Origin: Opisthorchis felineus
Lineage: Eukaryota > Platyhelminthes > Trematoda > Opisthorchiida > Opisthorchiidae
Reading direction: 5' to 3'
NCBI GenBank assembly: GCA_004794785.1
Contig: SJOL01008635.1
Span: 667,192 to 731,191 of the forward strand
DNA: 64,000 bases
Under the pieces are notes generated by a model. That model saw nothing but the letters and a program-made list of their open reading frames with translations, made no database searches and was not told the DNA's origin. This document shows positions 37,010 to 47,280 of this stretch, piece after piece. A program made the translations under genes and the position numbers. The stretch's first letter is position 1, and every line of letters starts with the position of its first letter.

Positions 37010-37589
37010 TCACATAGTTTTACGCGCAACAAACATAAGAGTTTCTGAGATGTGCTTAGCTTTACGGAGCACGGAGCACAACACTCGTCTCGGTAGACGG
37101 TGTTTCGGCATGCGTGCCACATGGCCAAGCCACTGTAGTTGATGGTGCTGGATGTTTTTCCCGACTGAATTACCTGCTGCACAATCAAATACCCATTTTC
37201 TAATCACCTCGTTACTAATCCGTTGACGCTATCCAAAGCCAGCAACGCTTCTGAGGCATCGGTGGTCAAAAACCTGAAGACGCCTCACACAATCTGCCAG
37301 CAGCCATGCAACAACACATCCTTTACTGTAGCCTGAAACACGCGGCCCTTAAGACCCACAGGTGACACAAACTAGCAAACGCGATTCCGGCCTTTGAGAT
37401 TCTTGCACTGACTTCATTAGACACACTTCCGTCAGAGCTAATACAACTACCAAGGCATGTAAAAATTCCCACAACCTCCAGGGATTCTACTTGAATGTAT
37501 GTTCAAAGACTGCACGTTCTGAAGCAGGACTTTGCACTTTGAAGTTCCAAGGCGCATGCCGAAAGATGGTATGAAGGTGGTTAGTCTAT

Positions 37590-39488
37590 TCAACAAAGTT
37601 TGTGCTTCGCCTTGGTCTTCAAAGATGAGGGCGACGTCGTCTGCGTCATCATCATCATCGACAGCATGACATCAGTGTTCAACTCTGATGCTTCGCTGCC
37701 GTCTGCGTACTCCAGATCGACAAGGTCCTCACCAGCAACAATCTGAACACGGGGGTTTTGAAGACCTTTCAGCGTTCGCCTCATTACTTCATCAATGATG
37801 AAGTTGAACAAGAATGTATGGCGTGTACATCCTTGTCAGATACCACCTTTTGCAGGGAGGCTTTGGAGAGCTCACCATATGCTCTCATGCCCAGAGGTAT
37901 GTGAATATAGGGATCGTATTATGTTAACAAACTTTTGGGACATACCATGTTGAGCAAGTGCAGTTAACAGCATTATTGAAGCCAAGGAGGACCAAGATTG
38001 TGTCATCTGCCCACGTGGCGTTGCTCTAACACCTGACGGAGTGTGAAGATGTGACCGGTCGAAATCCCGCTTGATTCTCACGAGTCAAGGTTTCGCGCGT
38101 CACCGTAAGACGACGAAGAATCAATGACGCCAGAAGCTTTGTTACAACGGGAGTCAAACTAACACCTCTGTTGTTACCATATTCATTGCGAGTACCCTTT
38201 TAGAAAATGGGTACTATTATCGATTCACCCCAAGTATCTGGAACGGTCTCTTTCTCCGACAGAGATACAAATAGGCTAGAGAGGCACTGACTGAGGAATT
38301 CACCGCCATCCTTGAACAAAGGAGGTGGAAGGTCGTCAGAGCCAGGAGCACGGTGACGCTTGAGTATAGATATACACTCGGTCACTTCTGAGGCTGAGGG
38401 TGCTCCATGTTCGCAGCCCATCTTTCTGCTGAAGGCAGGCAGTCCGGATCAGAGGTAGTAGGTGGCCAACTGAATTGTTGTTCGAAGTATTGTGCCCAGC
38501 TGTCCAAACGTTCTCCTCTGCTGGATATCAGAGAGCCATTCTGGTCTTTGATAGTTTCGCTGACAAGAGGCTCCCGAGGACCAGTCGAATGAATCAAATG
38601 GAACAGCCTGCGGACCTTTCCAGCATCTTTGGCCTCTTCCATTTCTTCGGCCTTTCAAGTCCCATCAAGCTTCGCGGTCTGCACGGACACACAGTTACAC
38701 CTAGCGTCGGATGGTGCGTTGGGTTGTATTGTGGTTGTGACCAGGAGGAATCTGTCGCCAGGCCTCCACCAAAACCACGGTCCTATCAGAGATCCAAAGT
38801 TTGGATGAGGTTCGCTGGGTTGTACCGCAAACGGAAGTTGGTTCTGGAAATTTCGTTTGATTTCTGAGTCTATTAGCTTCTCAACTGCTAAGTGAGGTGT
38901 GTATACTTTGTGTAGACCTGAAAAGCGCAATGAAAAGGAGCAACGCACAACTACATGGTCGGAGTCCACGCTGGTATTCCAGAAGGAGCAGCAGGAAGTG
39001 ATCGACCTTCACCACTGGTAACTGACGGCGATGTGGTCTATTTGCATTCGGGACTGGCTCGTAGGTGGGTGGTTCGTGGTCAGGCCATTCCCACTGTTCT
39101 GGAAATTGGTACTGTAAAGGAACAGTCTGTGATCAGTGCACATCCGAATTTGACGATTCCCGTTGTCCGGGCGTCTCGTATCCAACACACGATGACCACC
39201 TAATTGGGCCTCAGCAGTCCTTAGTCCACCAGCCTGGGGGTTCATGTCACCACCAACCACAACGATGTCTGAGCTTTCAGCCCGTTGTAAAAGAGCACTT
39301 AGATCGTCATAGAAACTGTCTTTGGAAGATTCAGAGCTAGAGTCAGTTGGGGCGCCAGCAGACACAATAAACAGGGTGCAATGGACCTCAACTTCTCTAG
39401 ATGCCAAACGAACCGCGTAGAGGCGACTATCAACAGGTATCCAATCAAGTAGAGACGCTTCCACTCGGTCGCTCAAACAGAAATGCAA
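37590..39488 (-). pseudogene. LINE endonuclease/reverse transcriptase pseudogene
   Basis: Endonuclease motifs seen: WIPVDSRLYAVRL, DIVVVGGDMNPQ (the metal-binding Asp/Asn pair) and IDHIAVS (the catalytic His). RT segments seen: RHRAPGSDDLPPPLFK (about 38350), ESIIVPIF (about 38220), FNFIIDEVM and LEYAD (about 37800-37710). The fourth residue of YADD is displaced by a 53-bp insertion, and the translation then continues with DVALIFEDQ-type sequence. Between 38100 and 37870 the frame is lost and the motif A region is degraded. It cannot produce active enzyme. Confidence 0.82.
37647..37699 (-). mobile_element. 53-bp retro-insertion with 9-bp target duplication, inside YADD codons
   Basis: CGTCTGCGT occurs at 37638-37646 and 37700-37708, flanking 53 bp that end (minus strand) in a GATGATGATGATG tail. 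Removing the insert and one duplicate restores an uninterrupted YADD coding stretch. The insert is the extreme 3' end of a LINE 3' UTR, also present at 40866-40931 and 45068-45127. This looks like an extremely 5'-truncated target-primed insertion. Confidence 0.85.
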
Positions 39489-39490
39489 AG

Positions 39491-40540
39491 ACGATAAATT
39501 CTATTCGAAAGATACACTTTCACTGACAAATAAACTGCAGTGATTATCATCGGTAAAATCGATGACAGAGTTACGACACTAGTAGTTCAATACAGCTAGG
39601 TAAGTTTGGACAGGCCATCAATCTTTCGACTATAGTGCGGTTCATTTCTTATTAGAGCCAAAAATTAAAGGAAAAACGCCAGCGGCGAGGCCATATTCCC
39701 TGAAATGGCCACGAGCACACTGGGCTGCGTTTTTGCCCGTCCGATCCGTTTCTTTCTATTACACTTGGTATGAAGTGCTGTCGTTTTCTCGGTTGATTGC
39801 ACAACTATTCAATGACAGGTTGACCGATAGACAGAAAAGACGGGTTAGCGTCCACTTCAGGATTTATGCCATGGATAAGCAGCGCCGCAAACAGGCCACG
39901 TGGAACTATTTGAACACTTCGTAGTACGACACAAGGCCGCGGACGTTAGATCCGAGGATGCAGGCAAGTGGCAGTCCTGAGATATAGAATCACTAAATCC
40001 TGAAGATATACAATCAGTTGAAAATCATAATGCAACACAAATCGCAAACGGACCAATCAGAACAAAAAAGAATGAACAAAAAGGGTGGGCCAGTCAAACA
40101 TAAGGACAAACCGCAACGTAATGCACATGACAAACAGATCAAACAAACCCCAGACAGGGTGGGTTAAAAGCGGTCAATCACATCAGAGCTGAAAAGATAC
40201 TCCTGACAAACTACATATGCGCAAACGCGAAGAGAGAACCTATCCACCGGAACACGCACTGATGGTGACTCCGAACAGTATTTAAGTAGTCAGTTGTCTT
40301 TCGAAATAGTTTTGATGCTCCCAATTTGATTACCTTGAATAAAAGTCAATGGAAGGAGTCAGGCTTCCTAGTTGGTTGACTCCAAATCCGGCTAACGGAG
40401 GAACACAATATTATTGCCTGCGCAACAAACCTTATTGAGAATGTCGGTAGGAAGCTCCCGTAAAAAGAGCGCGTTACTTTGTCACAAAAAAAGTAGACCA
40501 ATGATCGTTCTGCGGTCAAAAGCTGGAAGGGGAGACTCGC
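39491..40540. other. Intronic sequence, nothing recognised
   Basis: 5' part of the UBTD intron. On the plus strand 40020-40170 is A-rich and T-poor (T-rich on the gene strand). No repeat family or exon was recognised. Confidence 0.4.
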
Positions 40541-40777
40541 CTGTCGGTAAAATGATGTCGGCACCGTCCAAAATAGCCTGTGCCATCTCGTAATCGTTCC
40601 GCTCAAGGAAGTCTGCAGCAGCCTTCAAAGCGTTCCATATCTCGATGCGTCCTTCAAAAGCCGGTGCAGTATCCCAGAACTCCTCTCGCTTTCGTTGCAG
40701 TTGGCTCGCAGTCAAGGGGAATTGGCTGGACCATTGGATCGACACATGCTTGAGCGGTTTGTTCTTGGTCATTGACA
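40541..40777 (-). CDS. UBTD: UBTD1/2-like protein, internal exon with the UBTD N-terminal domain
   Basis: On the minus strand a CCTATTTTTAG acceptor precedes 78 codons that contain the family signature: [40 protein letters not shown] and [16 protein letters not shown]. These match the N-terminal UBTD domain, which binds E2 enzymes in mammalian homologues. The exon begins mid-codon (TG), so an upstream exon must supply the start. Family members begin with an MGGCxG myristoylation-like sequence, which I did not find upstream. The exon ends in phase 1 (..CCG ACA G) and joins in frame to the exon at 35214. The donor is CAG/GCGAGT, a GC type. Confidence 0.92.
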
Positions 40778-40865
40778 CTAAAAATAGGATGTAGAATGAT
40801 CATGAATCGTTGGTATAAGGAGTTGGTAAAGTGCCAGGAAGTCAAACTGATCACAGTTTGAAACA

Positions 40866-40931
40866 TCATAATCGTTATCATCCTCATCAAAGACAGCAAC
40901 ACCAATGTTGACACTAATGCTTCACTGCCGT
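40866..40931 (-). repeat. LINE 3'-end module (diverged), upstream of the UBTD exon
   Basis: On the minus strand ACGGCAGTGAAGCATTAGTG and on to a GATGAGGATGAT-type tail match the modules at 37647-37699 and 45068-45127 with several substitutions. It lies about 90 bp upstream of the acceptor of the UBTD exon, in the preceding intron. Confidence 0.7.
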
Positions 40932-42689
40932 AGTTTGAAACGTCAAACGGTTCAATATAGCTGAGAGCTAAAGATGGGAGCAAATGTTATTGTTGTTGTT
41001 CAGATTACTTCAAAACATTACGGCACTGAAGCACTGACATTTGATATCGGGGTCGCTATCGATGACGACAATGACATTCGTCAACTTGTGACAAGTAAGG
41101 CTTTACGCAACTTTCTTCAGAACAATACAAACAGTAGTTAAGGAAAATAAGAGGAACATTTGGTTTGCTCGACGGCAGAAGCTTTCTGTGGAAAAAAGCG
41201 ACTCAAAAAAGTGGGATTAATCTGAAATCGAACCACGTAAAAAGAATCACTACCAGCTAGTTCTACAATGTAGAAATTTGTGTTTTGTATGGGATAAAGT
41301 TGGTACGTCCTAGGCAGGCGGTTAGTCAAACGGGATTCTTTGGAAGAAGTTGAAACAAGCCTCAAAAGCTTTCGGACTTGATTTGCCCGAACGACACAGA
41401 TTTATGTATATGGAAAACATTCAATTTGCAAACTATTATTCCATGGAACAGATCGTAACAGTGTTTCCTATCGCTGGCTGTGTAAAAAAATAAAACTCAC
41501 TGCGAGGCATGAGGTTCCAAGCAGTCCTGGTAATGACGTTTTGCAGAACGGGGCCGTGCTAACCAATGCGTCACGCGACTAATCCTCTAAGTTCGCTTGG
41601 CGGGCAACACTACAATTAAAACACATCATGGACTGAGTGTAAAAAGAAGACTACAGCCTTCGCAGTATATCTCTGAAGTGGCTTGGATAAAGGTGTAGTT
41701 TTCCAGTTCCTCAGTGTGCTGAAGATACGCAAACCTAGTCCCTACCGTTGCCACACTGAAATTCACAATCGAAAAGCATACACCAACCAAGATTGCATTG
41801 CTGTCGTCCCCTGCGGTCTTGCCTGCCCTGGAACTGCTTGATTCGAACACGTAAAAACAGATTCACGCTCAGTGAAGCATTTTTGTCGGAAAAATCCTTC
41901 CAACTTACATTTGTTTTCTTTAACCACTTTAGGTGTATGGAAAGTCATTCTCCGTAAAAACGTATTGGACAGGATTCGTCATATATTTCAACTGTAAGAA
42001 AGTTGAGGGCGGAGCTGATGGACCTACAGTCAGGAGATCTACTTAAGTATTGTGTGAAGCACAAGAACGTGATATCCAAGTGAACATATGGAGCTCAGAA
42101 TTCGGTGGCATGTGAAGCTGGACCAGCAGCATAAGCAGTAAATCTAGGGCTACTGCGAAGTTTGCGATTAGATGGTGGCCATTGCTCACTTTATGGCGTC
42201 TAGGTCCAGTCAGAAAAATCGTAAGTACATAAGAGTGAAAAGCTCCTTTTCTTCACCGGCGGCTCCAAGAATATTGCTATTTTGGAGGTGTGATGAATAA
42301 CCTCACCACACTTCATCAGTCCGTACACCGCTGTGTGGAGGACTAGTCTGGGTTCAGTTACAAAACTGACACTTGTCGGCAGAGCTCTGCATCTCAAATG
42401 GCAAACTTTTAAACTGAACCTGCTCTCTGGAATCCCGCCTATGTTGCCAGAATTACACCCTACTTGGCCGTTACTGTGATTGCCTTTCATCATCAGTAGC
42501 GTCTAAGTGCTGGAAGCACAAAGTTAGCAATGCCAGAATGCGATTGACGTTTTTCGGTAGAAGAAAACTTCGCATCCAGTTGCCAACTTCGTGCCATGGA
42601 AGAAGCTTCTCCGATGTGATCATGCATTCCGTATGCTATATGATCAACTACTCCACTACTATATTCGGACAGGTCCGCATAAGACGTTC
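40932..42689. other. Upstream of the visible UBTD exons, nothing recognised
   Basis: The missing first UBTD exon (expected to encode an MGGC-type N-terminus and to end with the first base of a split codon) should lie on the minus strand somewhere above 40932. I searched for a CAxCCxCCCAT pattern on the plus strand and found no convincing candidate here or further right. Short frames at 41138-41948 (minus) are unrecognised. Confidence 0.4.
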
Positions 42690-42780
42690 CTATGTGGCGC
42701 GTGGTTAGAGAACTGAACTGAGTGGGAAATTGGTGAAGAATTGGGTTCTGAGTTGCGGATTAGTGGAAGTCCCTGTAACC
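42690..42780 (+). repeat. Possible tRNA-derived SINE head
   Basis: TGTGGCGCGTGGTTAGAG (A-box-like) is followed after about 30 bases by GGGTTCTGAGTTGC (B-box-like, with the CGA of the consensus changed). The sequence has the spacing of a Pol III internal promoter but does not fold as a tRNA. Divergent from the SINE family at 33.6, 53.2 and 53.9 kb. Confidence 0.4.
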
Positions 42781-44599
42781 GGGAAACACATTTCACCAAG
42801 GTTTGGAACAGTGTGCTTAACGGGGCGGCCCCCGGATGTGGCCGTCATCAACCCTCACATAACAACTATACTTTCAGACCTCGTACCAAAAGATGAGTTC
42901 TTATACCAGCTGCAAGACGTCCATCGAAACACGTCAGTATCTGGCCGTTGGGATAAAAGTGTACCCAATAGCCACGAAAGCACTTTCAATTTTGGTTGAA
43001 TGAAGGCACAGGAATGACTGTTCATCAGCCCACAGCATACGGTTTCGACGTTTCAAGACTTTGGAGGTGTGAATTATTCTCTTGATATCGTAGTCGACAG
43101 AAACACAACACAGAAATTCCAGTCCCAGAAGACACTGTGGACGGTGGTACATTGTACTCTGCCGGTAGGCTAACACTGAAATTTATCCATTTTAATCGGC
43201 AATTCAGCCGCAGCCGCTCTGTTCCCTGCTCGGCTGACTTAAGGTTTCACTGTGTAAGCCGTTGAGATAATAAAAATCAATACTCTGAGAACATCAACGT
43301 GCACAAGGTGCACTCGCTGGCAGCCCGACAAAATGCTTTCGTAACTATCGATGATCAGCGAATGTATGAAACCCTGGAGGACTGCATTCCAAAATGGAAT
43401 GACTGACATTTTATCCTCATCATATGATCAGGTCCAAGAAACATGCATGAGCCCCGGGGCAGATTTCCGGCAAACCGGACGGCTGAACAGGGGACTGTCA
43501 AGGGGCAGTAGCGCACACAGGACAAAGAGCTCCAGTGGATCTGATAGATACATTAACTGAGAATGCATTTCTTAATTTTTGGCTAGGCCAACAGAACCAA
43601 AGGGAAGCAGCTAAGTGCATACTTCGCACTGTGCTAATAGTACTATAGGGTGACCTGCAAGAAAAGTTATATTACCGCCGCAGTACGAGTTTAAGAGCAG
43701 CAAACTGTTTCCTTGAAGCGACCAATATTGTAACATACTGTGGAATCAGTAATGCTACCATCCACTAATAATTGTAGACAGAAATGTAGCATTGATGGAA
43801 ACTGGTGCTTAACTAATGTACGACTATAGGGGAAGGCCACAATAAGGAATGAAAAGGAAGGGGATGGCTTGGGGGTCATTGTAAAAAGCCATCTCGGTCA
43901 AGAACAAGGTGCCTACGCCTTCCGAAACCGTTGAAATCTCGGCATCCTAGTGGAGTAAGACATAATCAGCGGGATCTACTCAACCTCTTGTGCGAACATC
44001 ATCCAACAAAAGTCCAGCAAGCAACGTTAGCTAGGAAGTCCGGCTAAGTCATAGCGAGCTCGTCACTAGGATCGCTTACATGCGAACCACGCGCAAGGAG
44101 GATCACGTGGAACCCACAGAGGAAGGTGCGAAGATCCCGTAGCTCTTAGCTTGGCTGTAGCCGCTTTCATTTTGCTTTGCTATGTCACGGTCTGCCCTGC
44201 GTAGAACGTTTGCCGAAAAGGGTTCATAGTGGAAAACGATGCTTTATTTGGCAGACGGCGATCGGGAATATGTAAATATGCTCAAAACCACTTTAACCTG
44301 ACAAGCTTAGTCTGCTACTAAAACGGATCTAACTCACTGCCCAGTATTAGCTTACTATCCGGTTTATTATGTACAGTTTGAATTCAGTTAGAGCTTGTTA
44401 AACTTCGGAGATATGGAAGATCAATTATCCGGAACAGTTTGGGATCTTCAGATCGGAGAGGCCAGGTTTCACCTTAGCTTTTTCAGACACTACCTTTTCA
44501 CGTGTGATATTCAGTTACGACGCCAAACGCGACGCAGGTTGGTAAATACTGCTCGCGCCTTAATGATACGTGTACTGACTTCATCTGTCACAGTTAACG
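42781..44599. other. Anonymous stretch
   Basis: No gene recognised. A short word around TTTGGAGGTGTGA occurs near 42275 and 43063, which hints at shared dispersed repeat on both sides of the SINE-like head. Confidence 0.35.
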
Positions 44600-44890
44600 A
44601 CGGGTAAACCCATCAACAAGCTCAAGTACCTCATTCTAAAAAGTTCCAAAGCAGCACATGTGAGTGGGACATCCTGAAGTAAGACCTGACACTTTGAAGG
44701 TGCAAACCGCAGGCCAAAACAGATCACTTTCAATATGCTATATAGAGCATTTTTTGAGGACGGACAATATTTATGCCCATAATTTGCGTTTACCAATCTT
44801 TCTTCAGATGTGACATTGTCATCAAGATTTACCGTCCCTTGGAGAACACACTCCATGATGGTGTTAAGGATAAAAGCTAACAAAAGTTTA
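44600..44890 (-). pseudogene. LINE reverse transcriptase fragment
   Basis: The minus-strand translation contains FILNTIMECVL (the NFVIDxIM helix before motif C) and, about 60 residues later, FGLRFAPSKCQVLLQD, matching the WFGRCFTPAKCKVLLQD segment of the LINE at 46.4-50.4 kb. The YADD motif itself is unrecognisable. It is a separate fragment from the one just above it, because domain order would otherwise be reversed. Confidence 0.65.
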
Positions 44891-45067
44891 CTCCAGTCGA
44901 GTTTGATAACCGTGAGCAGCGTACGTACGTACGCCGCAGTTGATGATAACGGTTGTGTATATGGGTACTGAAAGACAATATCAGAATACAAATAAAGTTC
45001 AAAATAAAAGAAAATCTGGTTGATGATTAGATACAAGTGAACAGATGCGATACCATCAGTGGTTGCA

Positions 45068-45800
45068 TTATCATCATCATCATCGACAGCATGACATCAG
45101 TGTTCAACACCGATGCTTGGCTGCCGTATAAGGTTAAGTAGATTGTGTCGAGGCTGGAAGATTGTTTTGGAGATACCTGAGGATGTCGGCGCCATGTGAC
45201 GAGCAGAAGCTGCACGCAAAACCGATACAAGACGAACGGAGTCATCAGTCCTAAGTGGTGGGCGTACAAGGGGAGAGTTATTAATGGGGTGGGGAGAGGG
45301 GGGAAGAAGTATGTGGAACAGAAAGAAGGGAGGCGTCAGCAGTAGCCTGTTTTCGCTTACCCGCCCTGATGTATGCAGCGAGTAAGGCGACCCGGCTGAT
45401 GGCACCACGCGACGGCCGATGTGGTAAGAGTTTAGTGTTAGACGTAGGTATCATGTTGTACGTGGGCTGGGATACAGAACACGGCGAGTAAATCGACCAC
45501 CCGGTATGAGAACATGTTGCCGAGCCTGCCTAGTTGATGCAGCGTCAATTGGACAAGCAGCTGATTTTCACCAAAAACTATTCGTCGTACTTCAACACTG
45601 CTAATCCGATGTGTCCATCGCACACCTACTATTCTTTGAAGGCACCGAGTGCCAAACAAAAGTAGTCTCAACTCAACGTACAGTGGCCGACTATCGCAAG
45701 GCTAAAGCAACACCGGGAGCACCGTGGCGTTGTAAACCCTGACTTTCAGTGACAGTCTGATGTCACGTCGACTCCAAAGATGCCTAAGTCGAAGGAAAGC
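45068..45800 (-). mobile_element. 5'-truncated LINE 3' end (RT C-terminus and 3' UTR)
   Basis: From about 45800 downward the minus strand resembles the RDISLSVKGRVYNA region, then RCLQRIVGVRWTHRISS and VRRIVFGENQ (RT C-terminus), then 3' UTR sequence, and finally the ACGGCAGCCAAGCATCGGTG module with a GATGATGATGATGAT tail ending near 45068. This copy shows where the 53-bp module of 37.65 kb comes from: it is the natural 3' terminus of this LINE group. Confidence 0.78.
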
Positions 45801-46164
45801 GGAATGGGTTTTAGTGATTCAGACACTCACCTCTGACGTGACACGCTTGGTGATCACCGGATGGGATGCGCCGGGCATCTCAGATGACTTTCCACCATTT
45901 CAAGGGCATATGAACTACTTTTGTGATGACCGACTCAGTGGACTGTGAACTAAGCACCCTGTCTCGCCGGCTCTGTGGATAGGGCTTTCGATTGGATCCC
46001 CTGTTCACCCCGAGCAACCTGGAATTGTTACATCCTGTCAAAATCACGACAGTAGGATTCGAGAAATGTAAACACAGAGTTGCCTCTCAGGATACTTGAA
46101 TGAACAAATAAATTCCCATGACCATTTTATTCTTACAGTCTTATCCTGTCTGTTCTCTTACTAT

Positions 46165-46320
46165 TTGAACATTCGCAAGACACCTTCACCCTGGCAACCA
46201 CCAACTTTCGAACGCTCAGACAGATCGGACAACAGGCAACCTTAGTTTGTTCTACGGAAGGTCCCAACACGCATATATATGGAATGCCCGAAACCTGGTC
46301 GCACAAGTTCAGTGTTGTCA
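46165..46320 (+). pseudogene. LINE endonuclease N-terminal fragment
   Basis: The plus strand reads TFTLATTNFRTLRQIGQQATL and then a decayed THIYGMPETW segment. This corresponds to the start of the LINE endonuclease (YNVRTL.QIG..A.LAETL...IDVYCVSETH at 47281-47390). It is a short isolated fragment on the same strand as the following complete LINE. Confidence 0.65.
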
Positions 46321-46536
46321 CTCGCCCGAACCTCACGGCCCTAATAGTGTACTAAAGTCTCCTGTTACTACAACATATCTGGATTATTTGTGGCGATAGA
46401 AGGTATCTTTCATTAAATCGGCGTGACAACTGGTTGACGCATTGGTGGCGACTGGTATTTCAACCAGTAAGGGCTCTTACCCCGACCCAAAGCTGCCACC
46501 TTGACGTGGTGGTCGGGCTTGAGTGCTGCAGTGATC

Positions 46537-46561
46537 CCTTGTGGAACGTCGTTCCACAAGG
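46537..46561 (+). repeat. Perfect 11-bp hairpin in the LINE 5' region
   Basis: CCTTGTGGAAC, loop GTC, GTTCCACAAGG: all eleven pairs are Watson-Crick. A second, weaker hairpin (CCACC ... GGTGG) lies just upstream at about 46496-46513. The minus copy of this LINE is truncated before this point, so conservation cannot be judged here. Confidence 0.9.
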
Positions 46562-46972
46562 TGCAGCCATGCCAGGAAGGCCAAAGAGGAGCAGTCAGAT
46601 CAACAGCAGCGAGACCCTGTACTACGAGTAATCGTGCTACGAGGTGGTCTGGGGGTAAAGTCGTACTGTCCTCTGCAACAGGAGTGTGAAGGCAGTAAGG
46701 TGTTTCCCCCAGGCGAAAGGCATGTCCATATTTATGGAAGCAGAGATGCTGCCTTCCCCCGAGGAAGGACGGGTTGGAAAAGATCGGCCCTAAAAACCGC
46801 ACATTCCGATCGCCCAACGGTTGAAAGTGACCGCCGGCGCATTATCCAATACGGTCGAAATATTTTTAAAACCAAAGAGTCCGGTCATGCTACGCGCAGC
46901 CACATCAGGAATGAGACAGCAATGCCTTTTTCCCTGCGCCCTCGGGTTAGGCCAACCCCCTGAAGCCGAGCA

Positions 46973-47165
46973 GGTCAGACTATTGAGTCATCGGCTCCGG
47001 GCAGGGTCCCCAAAGAAAACATTACATCCTCCCACTGCCTCGTGGGTCAGACTTTTGAGTCAGAGGCTAGGGGCAGGATCCCCGAACAAAACCCTACATC
47101 TTCCCACTGCCTTGTGGGTCAGACTTTTGAGTTAAAGGCTCAAGGTGGGGTACCTCAACCAAACC
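46973..47165 (+). repeat. 72-bp tandem repeat in the LINE 5' UTR (three units)
   Basis: Units begin with GGTCAGAC(T/A)(T/A)TTGAGT at 46973, 47045 and 47117, an exact 72-bp period. The last unit is partial and more diverged. The opposing copy at about 54800-54905 has only two units, so unit number varies between copies. Such repeats in LINE 5' UTRs often act as promoter modules; that role is inferred. Confidence 0.85.
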
Positions 47166-47280
47166 CCCTTCCTCGGCCCTTCAGTCAGATAACTGACTGA
47201 AGGGCTTATGCTCATCTCTGCCTACTAACGACAAACAAAATAGCACCTTTGTATATCCACGAGATCCCTTCTATATAGGA

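Larger units (their letters stand above)
37010..39490 (-). mobile_element. LINE (RTE-like, APE endonuclease + RT), 5'-truncated, in UBTD intron
   Basis: Minus-strand coding remnants read in order: the C-terminal half of an apurinic-type endonuclease (39488-39009, GGDMNPQAG and DHIAVSYQW), a linker, RT fingers and palm (38640-37590), and the RT C-terminal region (FDHRCLRS..., LQWLGHVARMPKHRLPRR, about 37290-37070). The element is about 2.5 kb, 5'-truncated inside the endonuclease and broken by frame changes. It has the same family architecture as the LINEs at 46-55 kb but is clearly a different subfamily at the protein level. Confidence 0.85.
35215..40540 (-). other. UBTD: UBTD intron (5326 bp), GC-AG type
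   Basis: The intron starts GCGAGT (40540-40535) and ends TTCCCTTCAG (35215). Splicing at these points restores the residues P-T-G-T-L-C expected from UBTD homologues. Using the nearest GT instead would shift the frame. The intron contains the hammerhead-bearing repeat (35276-35760), a broken LINE (37010-39490) in the same orientation as the gene, and unrecognised sequence at 35761-37009 and 39491-40540. The latter is T-rich on the gene strand. Confidence 0.82.

Noticed and set aside
42290..42335. Minus-strand ACTGATGAAGTGTGG as a hammerhead core
   Set aside because: No GAAA box or stem I partner at the required spacing.
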